Assembly: GCA_031266135.1 (NCBI GenBank)
Contig: JAISBP010000003.1
Location: 33,669 to 97,668 of the forward strand
Reading direction: 5' to 3'
DNA from: Holosporales bacterium
Lineage (GTDB): Bacteria; Pseudomonadota; Alphaproteobacteria; RUG11792
Length of the DNA: 64,000 nt
Shown: positions 7,383 to 16,752 of the stretch, one piece after another
Numbering within the stretch: position 1 is the stretch's first letter
Layout: each line of letters starts with the position of its first letter
Made by a program: the position numbers and the translations under genes
The notes under the pieces: generated by a model
What the model was told of the DNA's origin: nothing
Seen by the model: only the letters and a program-made list of their open reading frames with translations
Database searches by the model: none

Positions 7383-10300
7383 TTATTCTATCGGTTCTTC
7401 CGCAATTTCGATTTCAGGCTGCTCTTCTTTACTGGCTGGCTCGTTTGTAGGTGACTCTAAGATATCTTTGATTTCTTCTTGGGTATCTCGTTGCGGTGAT
7501 GCTTCACTATGATCTGGGCCTCCGTTGGATTCCTTTTTCTCCTTTCCGGGCCGCTGCTTCTCTTTCGGTTTTGAGCCAACAGAGCCAGAGAGTGCGGTCG
7601 TCTCTTCATTCTGGATTATATCTGCTGTACCACCATAATATTTCGTAACCAATACGGGCTCATTCGCCACGGCCGAAACGGAACTCGGCAACTCCGGCAT
7701 CTTCCCTGGAACATCCGGAATCTTCAAGATAGTAACCGACGGATCACCCGGTTTCTTCGGCATCGATACCGTAACTCCGATAAATATCTTGGCTACCTTG
7801 GAGTCGCTCAAATGTATCTGAAAGCACAAAATACGTTGATTCGGAGATGTTCTATCGGAGCCCGCAGTTTCCGATTTATATTTTTGAAGGAATCTAATGA
7901 TGGCCCAATTCCCTATGCACTGTATGATGGCAGTCGTTTCGTTCAGAGTCAAATCTGGATCGTTTTGATCATAAACGGGTTTTGGGGCTTGATCATCTCC
8001 GGTTGCCCACCTAAAGCTGGCCTCGATCGGTTCTCCGAAGTACCATATAGCGGTCTTATCGGGAGATATTGGCTCGATTTTGGCATCACCATTTGGCTTG
8101 AGTACTCTAACGACCAGGTAATCCGTGTTGGCCTCCTCCCTCTTATTGATCGTGAAATTGGCCTCTAAACTAATCTTGATGCCCTCATTATTATCCAATG
8201 AATCCCCGAAGAACTGCCGAATATCATGTATCTTCTTTAGGAACTCAAATGGGGCGGTCGCATCCCCACCGAGCTGGTGTATCTGATCTAGGATCTTCTC
8301 GGGGGTACCACCAAACTCATCATACATCTTGAAGAACTTTATGACGGCGTCGAGATCGGCATCATTCGCCGTCCTCTGTGATTTGGCATAATCACTGAAT
8401 GGATACTTCCCATCTAGGTGCTTCGTGTAGTAATCTCTAAGGGAATTGTATCTCTCGATATTCCTCCGGCGTAGTAATACCTCAGCTCTCGAGAGGATAC
8501 CCTTCTTAATTTCCTTCATCATTCCGATGAAGTAATCACCGGAACTGCCCCGAATATCCTTCAACGATATTTTGGATGTAATATTATCGAGGGTGTATTC
8601 ATTGAGTGTTACCCTGATGAATCGTTCAATAAAAGAAATAGAATTCGATGGATTTTTCTTCTGTAAACTCCTGGCGTTCTCGACGATCCTTGTCCATTTC
8701 ATCAATAGACTTTGATCCCCAAAGTTTGGATCATGAATAACTTCAGCGTTCAGGAAATCGACTATTGTTCCAGCAAAATCCAATGCCAATCTTTCGACAA
8801 CACTTCGTTGGAGTTTTAGGTATAGCGTTAGCTCCTCTATGTCAGCCGCTGAGAATGCCAGTAAGCCGGCCCCAGCTTCTCCATCCCAGTATTTGAATGA
8901 TAGGTCCTGTGGGCAAAACGGATTCTGTTTCTCCAGGAGACTATCGAGGTGCTTCAGGAGGGTATACGCGACATTATTCAAGACTCCCCTCAAATCCCCA
9001 AAAACAAATCCGAATTTATCATCTCTCAATACTTTAAGAAGACTCACAAATTTGGCGGCGACACCCTTGAGCTCGGCCACCTGTTTCTGCAGAATTTCTT
9101 CGGAGGTAATCTCCGATGTCATTCCAGACGGAGAATCAACGATACTCTGTGATTTGGCAATGAGGCCGTTGAGGACTGCCCCAAGATTGATCTTCGCCAT
9201 AAGGAGGATACCTTCCTGCATGGCTTTCGGGAAATCCTTCAACGCGGACGTTGAAAACTTAATGAAACACTGGCCGATCTCATAGGCCCTCTGCACCATT
9301 TCATCGTCCCAGAAGATCATTTTCCCTTCCGGGACATCGGTTATGAGCCTGTAGTTCTCTGGGGGATCCATGAATGGTTCAGAGCAAAGGGACGTCAGGC
9401 ATCTCTCCATGAGGTAAATACCACTGGATATGCCCTTCTGCGCATCATCTGATTTATCCTTCTTTTTCGTGAGATCGTTCTGTAGGGCACTGTTAAACTC
9501 GGCCATCTTGGCCTTGAGGTATCCAAAATTGACGGCCGTAATGTCCAGGAGCTTCTGAGCAACATCTTTACCGAATAGCGTTTCTACTCCATCTAAAAAC
9601 AGATCAAATTCTTTATCGGGAGTAAAGACTTCGTTATCGAGCCATGTTTCACCTTCTTTCCCGAGCTCTCCACATACCCTCTGCAGATCATCTGCGAATC
9701 TGCGGATTGCCCTACAATCTGGTACCTTCTTGATCTGTTGGCGTGCAAGTTGATCGATAAAGCCATTCAGCATAGAGACGATGCTGTTTTTAGATTTAGA
9801 TGTAAAGATGGTATCTAGATATGACTGAAACAACCCGATTAATACGTCATACGCGACCTGCCTATACGGCGTTAGATTGATGGGAGGGAACGGAGTATTC
9901 ATCAGAATTCTTCGGAATTGTTGATAATTATCCAGGAATTCCTTTGGAAGAGAGCCGTGAAATGTGTAATCTATTAAATCATTCAGATCCTTTGGATCGG
10001 CAGAAGTCCTCAACGAATCGAAGCGCTTAATGTTCTTCTCCAATTCAACTAAGCCATATACGAATTCTTTCAGTGCGTTGTATTCCTTGCTATTACTCGG
10101 ATTGAGTACTTCTGCTATGCTCGTCGATTTTACATCGGGCTTCATATTGAGGAGCATCTTTGCTCTCAGCAGGAGGTTCATATAGATCGTCCTGACGACA
10201 ACTTTCTGGTACGATGCCTTCAGTGTTTCCTTGAGATTAGAATCGATACTCCCGAACCATGAGGCCGGCACAAATAGTGATGAAAACCGAGCGTTATTGA

Positions 10301-11885
10301 TCTGCTGCATCATTGAGAGGAGGTGCGTCGTGCATTCCGCCAAAATTTCATTACCATTACTATCCAAATTCTTAAACGTTAGGTCACTAACGCTTTTGAT
10401 GAGTGACGAGATCTTAAAGAGCGAGGGATAGAGCGTATCTTTACTTTGTCTCAATCGGTCTTTTGCACTGAATAATCCATAACTTCCTATAACGACAAAT
10501 GCTGCCGTCGAAATTTTTGCTATAAAAATGGATTTATTGAATTGATGAATCTTCGACAGCATCGGTGTCGCCAACCCATCTTCTACAAATATTTTCTTCA
10601 ATAAAAGATCTTCAAAGAAGAATATCTTTTCGGGGGCGAATTGTCCCTCCATAATCGAGGCCGTAGTATTGCCGGCTTCATTAATATCGGCATCCGGAGT
10701 GCCGACGATCGCCATCGCCTCCGTATCTTGATGCATACTATCGAATTGGAGGAGCGGGACCATCTTACTGTCGCCAGTAAAATAGAATCCTCGCAGATAA
10801 AATCTTTCTTCAACGGAAGATGATTTGAATATAGTATCTATATAGCAGCTTAATGATTCCCTTACCGTCAATAATTCACTGGGAAATACGAAGACGCCAT
10901 CGCGAGTCGTCGTCACCGAGCTCTCAGAAAATATCTCCATCCTGATTTCGTTGAGCTCATTTTCTATCGATGAAAAGGCTTCGTCCAGAATCCTCGTTGA
11001 GAATATGGTATTGATAGAATATGGCGAAGACCATCCCAGCATATTCCCACGATTCCTGACCGGTATTTCTGAACAGAAACTCTGGAATCCGGGGACTATA
11101 TCAGTCTTGGTAATTACCACATAGATAGGAAGCTTCATCCCCAAATAATTTTGAGCAAAATTAAGTTTCCTTGCAGTAAAAAGGGCCCTCTTCTTTATTT
11201 CCTCTAATGGGAGCTTGTGTTTTCCATACAGCTCATCGGCTGGGATCGTCAGGATCAATCCATTTACTGGCTTAGCTCCTCGATACCTGGAGAGCATATT
11301 GAGGATGATGCTCCAGCTTCGCTCATCTGCATGGAGGCCGTTCTTCGGGAGGAATACGTTCCCCTTAATATCTAGGACTACGCCGTTCTTCAGGAACCAC
11401 CAGGTACATGCGGCTTCTCCCTCATCGTCGTCATATATTTCTTCGTGAGTAAATCCTTTGAGTAACGATGATTTACCTGAACCTTCAGTCCCAATCATCA
11501 AATACCATGGGAGCTTGTATTTATACCCAATCCCAAGTGTGGATTTTAGAAAATCCAAGGCCTTGAAGAAGGAGCGGACTATGCTGTTGACCCTGATGTA
11601 TCCCCTCTTGATGAGGTGCTGATTCAGCCATTCTCCAAAGGGTGGCGGATGCACGGAATTCTCATCCGTTTCGGTTTTGTCTTTGTTTTCCTCATTTCGT
11701 ATTGCAGACGGTGGAAGATCGACGACTTTCTTCGCCTTCATCTCCGCACGCTTCATGGAGATAAGGGTGAAGACCGTCACCAGCAGCATCGCGATGAATG
11801 CTACCGACAATACGACGGCTATCAGAACGGGGAGAGACTGCGGAGCCTCCCTGAACCATGCCGAAATGCCATCGAAAAAGCTCAT
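7383..11885 (-). CDS. tssM: Type VI secretion membrane-complex protein TssM (IcmF)
   Basis: TssM is the large inner-membrane and periplasmic component of the T6SS membrane complex. An N-terminal membrane segment (about 19-43) is followed by a cytoplasmic NTPase-like domain with Walker A GTEGSGKS (132-139) and the IcmF-type sequence around LPIYVVITKTD. A second membrane segment lies near residue 460, followed by a long periplasmic part. At 1500 residues it is longer than most homologues; the excess includes a low-complexity, Pro/Glu/Lys-rich C-terminal tail. The start overlaps the end of tssL by four bases, so it is the last gene of a tssK-tssL-tssM operon. The rest of the T6SS is not in this window. 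Confidence 0.92.
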   Translation of the reverse strand: MSFFDGISAWFREAPQSLPVLIAVVLSVAFIAMLLVTVFTLISMKRAEMKAKKVVDLPPSAIRNEENKDKTETDENSVHPPPFGEWLNQHLIKRGYIRVNSIVRSFFKALDFLKSTLGIGYKYKLPWYLMIGTEGSGKSSLLKGFTHEEIYDDDEGEAACTWWFLKNGVVLDIKGNVFLPKNGLHADERSWSIILNMLSRYRGAKPVNGLILTIPADELYGKHKLPLEEIKKRALFTARKLNFAQNYLGMKLPIYVVITKTDIVPGFQSFCSEIPVRNRGNMLGWSSPYSINTIFSTRILDEAFSSIENELNEIRMEIFSESSVTTTRDGVFVFPSELLTVRESLSCYIDTIFKSSSVEERFYLRGFYFTGDSKMVPLLQFDSMHQDTEAMAIVGTPDADINEAGNTTASIMEGQFAPEKIFFFEDLLLKKIFVEDGLATPMLSKIHQFNKSIFIAKISTAAFVVIGSYGLFSAKDRLRQSKDTLYPSLFKISSLIKSVSDLTFKNLDSNGNEILAECTTHLLSMMQQINNARFSSLFVPASWFGSIDSNLKETLKASYQKVVVRTIYMNLLLRAKMLLNMKPDVKSTSIAEVLNPSNSKEYNALKEFVYGLVELEKNIKRFDSLRTSADPKDLNDLIDYTFHGSLPKEFLDNYQQFRRILMNTPFPPINLTPYRQVAYDVLIGLFQSYLDTIFTSKSKNSIVSMLNGFIDQLARQQIKKVPDCRAIRRFADDLQRVCGELGKEGETWLDNEVFTPDKEFDLFLDGVETLFGKDVAQKLLDITAVNFGYLKAKMAEFNSALQNDLTKKKDKSDDAQKGISSGIYLMERCLTSLCSEPFMDPPENYRLITDVPEGKMIFWDDEMVQRAYEIGQCFIKFSTSALKDFPKAMQEGILLMAKINLGAVLNGLIAKSQSIVDSPSGMTSEITSEEILQKQVAELKGVAAKFVSLLKVLRDDKFGFVFGDLRGVLNNVAYTLLKHLDSLLEKQNPFCPQDLSFKYWDGEAGAGLLAFSAADIEELTLYLKLQRSVVERLALDFAGTIVDFLNAEVIHDPNFGDQSLLMKWTRIVENARSLQKKNPSNSISFIERFIRVTLNEYTLDNITSKISLKDIRGSSGDYFIGMMKEIKKGILSRAEVLLRRRNIERYNSLRDYYTKHLDGKYPFSDYAKSQRTANDADLDAVIKFFKMYDEFGGTPEKILDQIHQLGGDATAPFEFLKKIHDIRQFFGDSLDNNEGIKISLEANFTINKREEANTDYLVVRVLKPNGDAKIEPISPDKTAIWYFGEPIEASFRWATGDDQAPKPVYDQNDPDLTLNETTAIIQCIGNWAIIRFLQKYKSETAGSDRTSPNQRILCFQIHLSDSKVAKIFIGVTVSMPKKPGDPSVTILKIPDVPGKMPELPSSVSAVANEPVLVTKYYGGTADIIQNEETTALSGSVGSKPKEKQRPGKEKKESNGGPDHSEASPQRDTQEEIKDILESPTNEPASKEEQPEIEIAEEPIE

Positions 11886-12712
11886 ACTAATGGCCCCTGC
11901 CTGGTTTGTTCTATAATACTCTTGAGAACATCGTCTATATCGCTCGTGATACTATACCAGACGCAGTATGAGATGATGATATAAAGGACAAACACCGATA
12001 TAATGCACCACGACCAAAACTTCGCATCCGGTAAGTTGGAGTTATTATTTTCCGTAGAAGTGTATTCATAGCATGATTCTATTATGTGTTGGCGCCCAGG
12101 ATAGAATAACCGTGAGGATTTACTGTGGAGCATCGAATAGAGCCTGTCTTTATACCAGGCGATATGCTCATTAGCAGAATCCATGTCTCTGTATCTGCCC
12201 TTAAATCCAAGGCTCAACGTCATGAGGTAAAGGAATGCCATCTCCTCCGTATGGAGATCGTAGTTATAAACGATCTCATCCAACATCTTGAAGAATTGAT
12301 CCCCTGCTACCTCCGACTGGAAGAACTGCTTCTCCAAGAGAGAGAATCTCCAGTACTTCGCTCCATCCCATCTGAGATTAATGAAGATCTCGTCGGTGAG
12401 GACCGTCATGATGTATTTCACATCGGTAATCAGGTGATGAGGTAACCTCGATTTCGCATAGATCATATCCATCGAATTATTGATGACATCCATCAGGTTC
12501 TTCTGGATCGCAACTATTGCTCCCTCGACTTCATTCTGTTTCTTCGTAGATTCACCATCTGGCTCTTCGGTAGAATCGTTGTCTATATCGGGATCCTGTG
12601 AGAAATCATGTGAAAAGTATAGGCTTAGTGCGCGTTCCTTCTGGCGTAGTAACGCATAGTAAAATGCCTGGAATCCGTGGACGACTGCGCTCTCATTGGC
12701 CGCGAAACTCAC
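11882..12712 (-). CDS. tssL: Type VI secretion protein TssL (DotU)
   Basis: TssL partners TssM in the inner membrane. It has 276 residues. A helical cytoplasmic DotU domain includes IMTVLTDEIFINLRWDG and the later YLMTLSLGFKGRYR segment, both typical of the family. A single membrane anchor lies near the C terminus (about 230-252, rich in I, V and Y), giving tail-anchored topology. Translation starts with GTG directly after the tssK stop, with AGGAG a few bases upstream. The TssL C-terminal OmpA-like peptidoglycan domain found in some species is absent. Confidence 0.92.
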   Translation of the reverse strand: MSFAANESAVVHGFQAFYYALLRQKERALSLYFSHDFSQDPDIDNDSTEEPDGESTKKQNEVEGAIVAIQKNLMDVINNSMDMIYAKSRLPHHLITDVKYIMTVLTDEIFINLRWDGAKYWRFSLLEKQFFQSEVAGDQFFKMLDEIVYNYDLHTEEMAFLYLMTLSLGFKGRYRDMDSANEHIAWYKDRLYSMLHSKSSRLFYPGRQHIIESCYEYTSTENNNSNLPDAKFWSWCIISVFVLYIIISYCVWYSITSDIDDVLKSIIEQTRQGPLV

Positions 12713-14083
12713 CTATATTTCTCCTCCAGATTCTCGTGGAAGATAGAGGATGATTTCACATGGTCTCGAGGATGCAGTATCTCCCGGATTAAATATGTGG
12801 ATATTCTGTTCGCCCTTAATGAATCGAGGATTTATGCTGACCTCAAACAGAAGGACTCCAACGCCCGGCAATATCCTAGATATCGTCTCCTGATTCAAGA
12901 GGCTTCTATCCGTTCCGGTTACCCTCTTCGTCCTCACGACCTCGAGTGCGAAATCGGAGACGATGATGGCATTCTTCATCCAGTCCTCGATATCCGCCGT
13001 GTTGGACGATTTATTCCCTCGAACCCCTATATAAAGCTTTCCCGATGAACACTTGGCGATGTCATTTAATCCTAGGTAATGATAGAAGAATCTATCTTTA
13101 TTATTGAATCTGAGGACGGAGAATCCTCGTTCTATTACTGAGACATAGTGTTCTATAAGCTTTATTACTGGATACAGACAACCATCTATATCGCAATGGT
13201 TATACGGCTGCATTACGGGGGGTACCTCCGTTGGAATCAACACGGAAACACTCCCCAAAACCTCAGATAACTTTTGATATAATTCATATGGCCGGATTTC
13301 ATTGCTATATACGAGGGCTTCGAACCCGGGGAGGATCGTCAGGATTTGCGCGAGGATGCTTTGAGTGTCTAGGGAGACCGTATCCGCCACGACATTCTTC
13401 AGCTTCTCGGCTAGGAATACTGCCTTTTCCCTGAGACTTTGAGCGAGGACTGAACACCGATTCCACAGTGGGAAATGCCGTTCTATAAAGAAACAGGATG
13501 GAGTCCAATTCCTAACACTGAAAACTCCGTCTATACGCACGACCTTGCATAGTGGGAAGCCGATACAATACTCCGGCATGGTATTCCCGATGTGCAGGAA
13601 AGTATTCGGGAATAACCTCGGAATCTTCACGCAATTCTCTTTGATATTATCATCGGCCACGGGCTCTCCCTCGATCGAGTAATATCTGGCGGGATTCCCC
13701 AGGACCGGAGACGTTTCATTCGTACTCTCAGCGATGACGAGCGATATGGTGGCCTCTGGATTATCCTCACTCATATGGGACGTAATATCTATTTCGATCG
13801 GATGTAGGCCTTTATGCAGCTCCGGAAAATAACTAAGAATAAGACCATCAGGAAAGACGGCCTCAATTTCATTGATTCGATACAGGCCATCCGTTAGGGA
13901 AACCTTATCGGTTCGTAGATGCCGGACGCCATAGTGATTCGAAGAGAGGAGACGTACCTGATTCGCCAGTACATGAAAATTACGTAAATCATTTTGCTGG
14001 AAATGGTGCTGAGAAAGGAGCATACCTTCATGCCAATTTATGCTGAGAGGAATCGGAGATATCTTCTCGAACTTTTTAGTCAT
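12713..14083 (-). CDS. tssK: Type VI secretion baseplate protein TssK
   Basis: TssK connects the T6SS baseplate to the membrane complex. The 456-residue protein has the family's N-terminal hallmark INWHEGMLLSQHHFQQND at about 15-32, which identifies it clearly. It is the first gene of the tssKLM operon on the minus strand. About 290 bases separate it from a divergent exported-protein gene, which leaves room for a promoter that I cannot define. Confidence 0.92.
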   Translation of the reverse strand: MTKKFEKISPIPLSINWHEGMLLSQHHFQQNDLRNFHVLANQVRLLSSNHYGVRHLRTDKVSLTDGLYRINEIEAVFPDGLILSYFPELHKGLHPIEIDITSHMSEDNPEATISLVIAESTNETSPVLGNPARYYSIEGEPVADDNIKENCVKIPRLFPNTFLHIGNTMPEYCIGFPLCKVVRIDGVFSVRNWTPSCFFIERHFPLWNRCSVLAQSLREKAVFLAEKLKNVVADTVSLDTQSILAQILTILPGFEALVYSNEIRPYELYQKLSEVLGSVSVLIPTEVPPVMQPYNHCDIDGCLYPVIKLIEHYVSVIERGFSVLRFNNKDRFFYHYLGLNDIAKCSSGKLYIGVRGNKSSNTADIEDWMKNAIIVSDFALEVVRTKRVTGTDRSLLNQETISRILPGVGVLLFEVSINPRFIKGEQNIHIFNPGDTASSRPCEIILYLPRESGGEI

Positions 14084-14376
14084 TACATTCCCATCGCGAT
14101 AAATCTTCGCTATCTGCGCACGCTAATTCTATTCAAAACTAAAGTAAATTCATATCCCTTTGTTTGTGCTTGGAAAGCAAATGATGTGTGCCTTCATATC
14201 TATTTCAACAGGATATTGTTGATTTTTTTATTTATCCTATCTTTATAGATTTTAATAAACATTGTTTTTATATTTTAACTCTTTTTTCATAAAATCTAAA
14301 TATTATATCATTAGAGCCTAAGGATAAAAAGAGGCTTTTAAAAGTATTGAAGTTTGTATAATACAGGAGGATTATT

Positions 14377-15162
14377 ATGAAGAAAGTATTACAATTAACA
14401 TTACTGTGCGGGATGGGCTCCTCTTTCGCAGTTGGCACAGAAACGATTTACCCAATAGCAACTGGAGTTGCAGGAGCTGTATTAGGAGCAGAGGTAGGGT
14501 ATCTCATGCCTCCTAAAATCCATGATATTGCTAAAAACTCTATGTTACCCACGGCTGTTGTGGAATACGGAGCACCTGCAGCAGCAGGAGCTGCCTTCGG
14601 TGTTGCAGTAGCAGCTAATCCGATTTTTGACAAATGTTTTAATAATGCGCCTTGGTCCCCTTGGCTCATCAGAGGTGGGCTGGTTGCAGCAAGTGCTGGA
14701 TTGGGCGCAGTGACCCATATGACTGATAGTGCTATTGTGACGCCTGCCGTTTTCGCTCTTCTTGGCGGTGGAGCTGGAGTTGGATTATTCTCCAGATTTG
14801 CAAATGGGAAACAGGCTGCGGCTATCTGCGTTGCTGGCGCTGCCGCTCTGGGAGCCGGGATATTATATCGGGCTATGACGGGTGATGAAGAGGGAAACGA
14901 CCCCAAAGGCGTTCTACAATCTACTAGACGGCTGGAGGCAGATCCAGATCAAGTGGACGCCGCTGATGAATGTGATCTAGAAGGAACGATCCAAGTCGGA
15001 CTAGAAGATCAAGACGAAGTATTGCCAAGACCTCTTAAATCCTGTCGCCAAATGCCACAGGAACCACTGTCTGATGATGAATTAGAAGCAGCGGACGATC
15101 AGGAACCTGCAGATCTAGTTACTCAGGATGATGCTTGCCAAGACGCTAATGTGTTGAACTAG
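14377..15162 (+). CDS. Exported Gly/Ala-rich protein with acidic tail
   Basis: This protein of 261 residues starts at an ATG with a strong AGGAGG at 14365-14370. A signal peptide (KKVLQLTLLCGMGSS) precedes about 150 residues of Gly/Ala-rich, hydrophobic sequence containing several GAxxG-type helices (for example AGAVLGAEVGYLM and ALLGGGAGVGLF). An acidic soluble tail rich in D and E follows. The pattern resembles membrane-inserting glycine-zipper proteins, but this is inference. A smaller relative lies at 35022-35507, with matching ribosome binding site and leader sequence. Function is unknown; secretion or outer-membrane insertion is plausible. Confidence 0.7.
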   Translation: MKKVLQLTLLCGMGSSFAVGTETIYPIATGVAGAVLGAEVGYLMPPKIHDIAKNSMLPTAVVEYGAPAAAGAAFGVAVAANPIFDKCFNNAPWSPWLIRGGLVAASAGLGAVTHMTDSAIVTPAVFALLGGGAGVGLFSRFANGKQAAAICVAGAAALGAGILYRAMTGDEEGNDPKGVLQSTRRLEADPDQVDAADECDLEGTIQVGLEDQDEVLPRPLKSCRQMPQEPLSDDELEAADDQEPADLVTQDDACQDANVLN

Positions 15163-15528
15163 TAGGTCTGATGGGATTTGTCACCGTGATTAATCTCTTG
15201 GAAAGGAAGAACATCGTTTTTGATGTGCGAAGATAGATATCATCGATGCCGCCCTAACTAAGAAATCCTACTAAAGAAATAATATGATTATGTCCGAGGT
15301 GGCTTGTTTTAAAACCTTCAGAATCGGGGTTATTGGAAGGAAAGATGACACACAGAGAAACTGACTGTGAATATTCAAGAAAGAGATCTATTGTGATGTT
15401 AACCCTTATTGATCGAGTTTTTTAACAGACCTCTAATATATTCCGCCATAATCACCCCGATATTCCTGGGAAAAATCTTCTGAATGCAGATTTTTCTCAT
15501 GACTCTACTATAGTTCAATAAATCTTAA
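15163..15528. other. Gene-free region holding a degenerate palindromic element
   Basis: No convincing reading frame is present in these 366 bases between two convergent exported-protein genes. The middle (about 15295-15391) is a decayed copy of the palindromic element. The motif AGACCTCT recurs alone near 15430, possibly a second, even smaller relic. Confidence 0.5.
15295..15391 (+). repeat. Degenerate RPE-like palindromic element (intergenic)
   Basis: Recognisable pieces are AAAACCTTCAGAATC, the GGAAGGAAAGATGACACACAGA stretch corresponding to the GGAGAG..CACGCAGA core of the intact copies, and a right end AAGAAAGAGATCT. The central GTGTAC portion is deleted and the left terminus is diverged. 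The copy no longer reads through in one frame. Confidence 0.6.
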
Positions 15529-16059
15529 TTAACACACCGTTACTTCATGTATATTTTTGGAAATATTTGGTATCCTCTCGTTAGCAATGTTAGCTACTTC
15601 CGCCGGTGTACTAAGTGGGTAAATGGAGACTCTATACGGGGATAACGCTCCGTTCAGCCATCTCACTATATAGTTATGTCCATCAATTACCTCTTGCGGT
15701 GTGTCTACGGTTTGGACTACGAAATACGAAATTTCACATGCTTCAGGATCGAGGCCTTTGACAGATTTCCGTAGGATGTTTAAAATGGCGGACAAGTAAT
15801 TTCCCACGCCGCACTTAGAGCGTTTATTCGGCAAAACATCGAGATGCTCCTGAAATTCTTTTTGAAGCCTTTGTCCTTCCGGTGTTATGGCTTTGTCGGT
15901 AACCGCAGAAATTACGTAGTCGATTCTGCTTCCAACATCACTTCCTACATCCGACGTGTAACGCTGTTCAGCAGCATAACTATCAAATACTGAATAACAA
16001 GAAAAAAGTAGTATTGATGACCTTATTAATATGTTTTTAAATGGACTAATATTACTCAT
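15529..16059 (-). CDS. Small exported protein of unknown function
   Basis: The preferred start is the ATG at 16057-16059, with AAGGAG about nine bases upstream; a longer frame to 16104 lacks such a site. It encodes about 176 residues with a signal peptide (hydrophobic IRSSILLFSCYSVF, cleavage near SYAA). The mature protein contains three Cys residues and no motif I recognise. It lies alone, convergent with the 14377 gene. Confidence 0.65.
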   Translation of the reverse strand: MSNISPFKNILIRSSILLFSCYSVFDSYAAEQRYTSDVGSDVGSRIDYVISAVTDKAITPEGQRLQKEFQEHLDVLPNKRSKCGVGNYLSAILNILRKSVKGLDPEACEISYFVVQTVDTPQEVIDGHNYIVRWLNGALSPYRVSIYPLSTPAEVANIANERIPNISKNIHEVTVC

Positions 16060-16456
16060 AAACTGCCACTCCTTATTCTCTTTAAAGTTAAGAATGCCTT
16101 TCACAAAGTATTCGAAGCGATTCTTATCCTTGTTTTAAAGTATATCACAGTTAAAAAAAGTATAGCAAGCTAAATACTTATTTTTGGAAGTAGCGTCATA
16201 TAACACACGAAACTATCCAAGCTACTACAAAATGAGTCAATGTAACAAATATCGCTAAATTTTCCAGATCTTTTTGTTTTTTGTATATCTATGATATTAA
16301 GCATCATAGTACAATTAGCAAGCTTTTCCATCGATCTGGTATATTAAACGATGTATTTAGATCTGCCTCAACATACGTGAACGTATCCACATATACTTGA
16401 AATTAATACTTCTGTAATGTTACCATTACGAAGTTACAATTATTACTGGATTCGTT
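16060..16456. other. AT-rich spacer between divergent genes
   Basis: About 400 bases separate the exported-protein gene (minus strand) from gatC (plus strand). No coding frame of note is visible. It must hold the promoters of both units. A short inverted repeat ATACGT-GA-ACGTAT lies near 16372-16385, and another TAATG-TTAC-CATTA near 16416. Neither can be assigned a function. Confidence 0.4.
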
Positions 16457-16741
16457 ATGATTGATAGCGGTGAATTAAGTAAAATTTGTGAGTTGGCAAA
16501 GCTCAAAATAGAAAAAACAGATAAAACGTCCTTCCTTAATAAGTTAAATTCGGTATTTGAATGGGTAAATCAATTAGCTCAAATAGATGTTTCGAATATA
16601 GATATCAATGTTACTGCTGATATCGATGGCACGCTAGAGCGTGATGATACACCATCGATAATGAATTCAAGAAAATCTTTGTTAAGTAACACGAAATTTC
16701 AGAAATTCGACATGTTCTACGTTCCAAAGATTGTTGAATAA
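16457..16741 (+). CDS. gatC: Aspartyl/glutamyl-tRNA amidotransferase subunit C
   Basis: GatC is the small linker subunit of GatCAB, which amidates misacylated Glu-tRNA-Gln and Asp-tRNA-Asn. The 94-residue product has the family pattern: LAKLKIEKTDKTSFLNKLNSVFEWVNQLAQIDVSN at 14-48, then a conserved LERDD segment near 70. Unusually, gatA and gatB do not follow; thrS does, 11 bases downstream. The tRNA-Gln gene at 61940 would be one of its substrates. Confidence 0.85.
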   Translation: MIDSGELSKICELAKLKIEKTDKTSFLNKLNSVFEWVNQLAQIDVSNIDINVTADIDGTLERDDTPSIMNSRKSLLSNTKFQKFDMFYVPKIVE

Positions 16742-16752
16742 GGAGGCTGTTT

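Noticed and set aside
7812..11984. Several plus-strand frames across the T6SS genes
   Set aside because: They are antisense shadows of tssM and tssL without ribosome binding sites or recognisable protein features.
14357..14362. TATAAT before the 14377 exported-protein gene
   Set aside because: Transcription from it would start inside or after the AGGAGG site, and there is no -35 at the right distance, so it is not a credible promoter.
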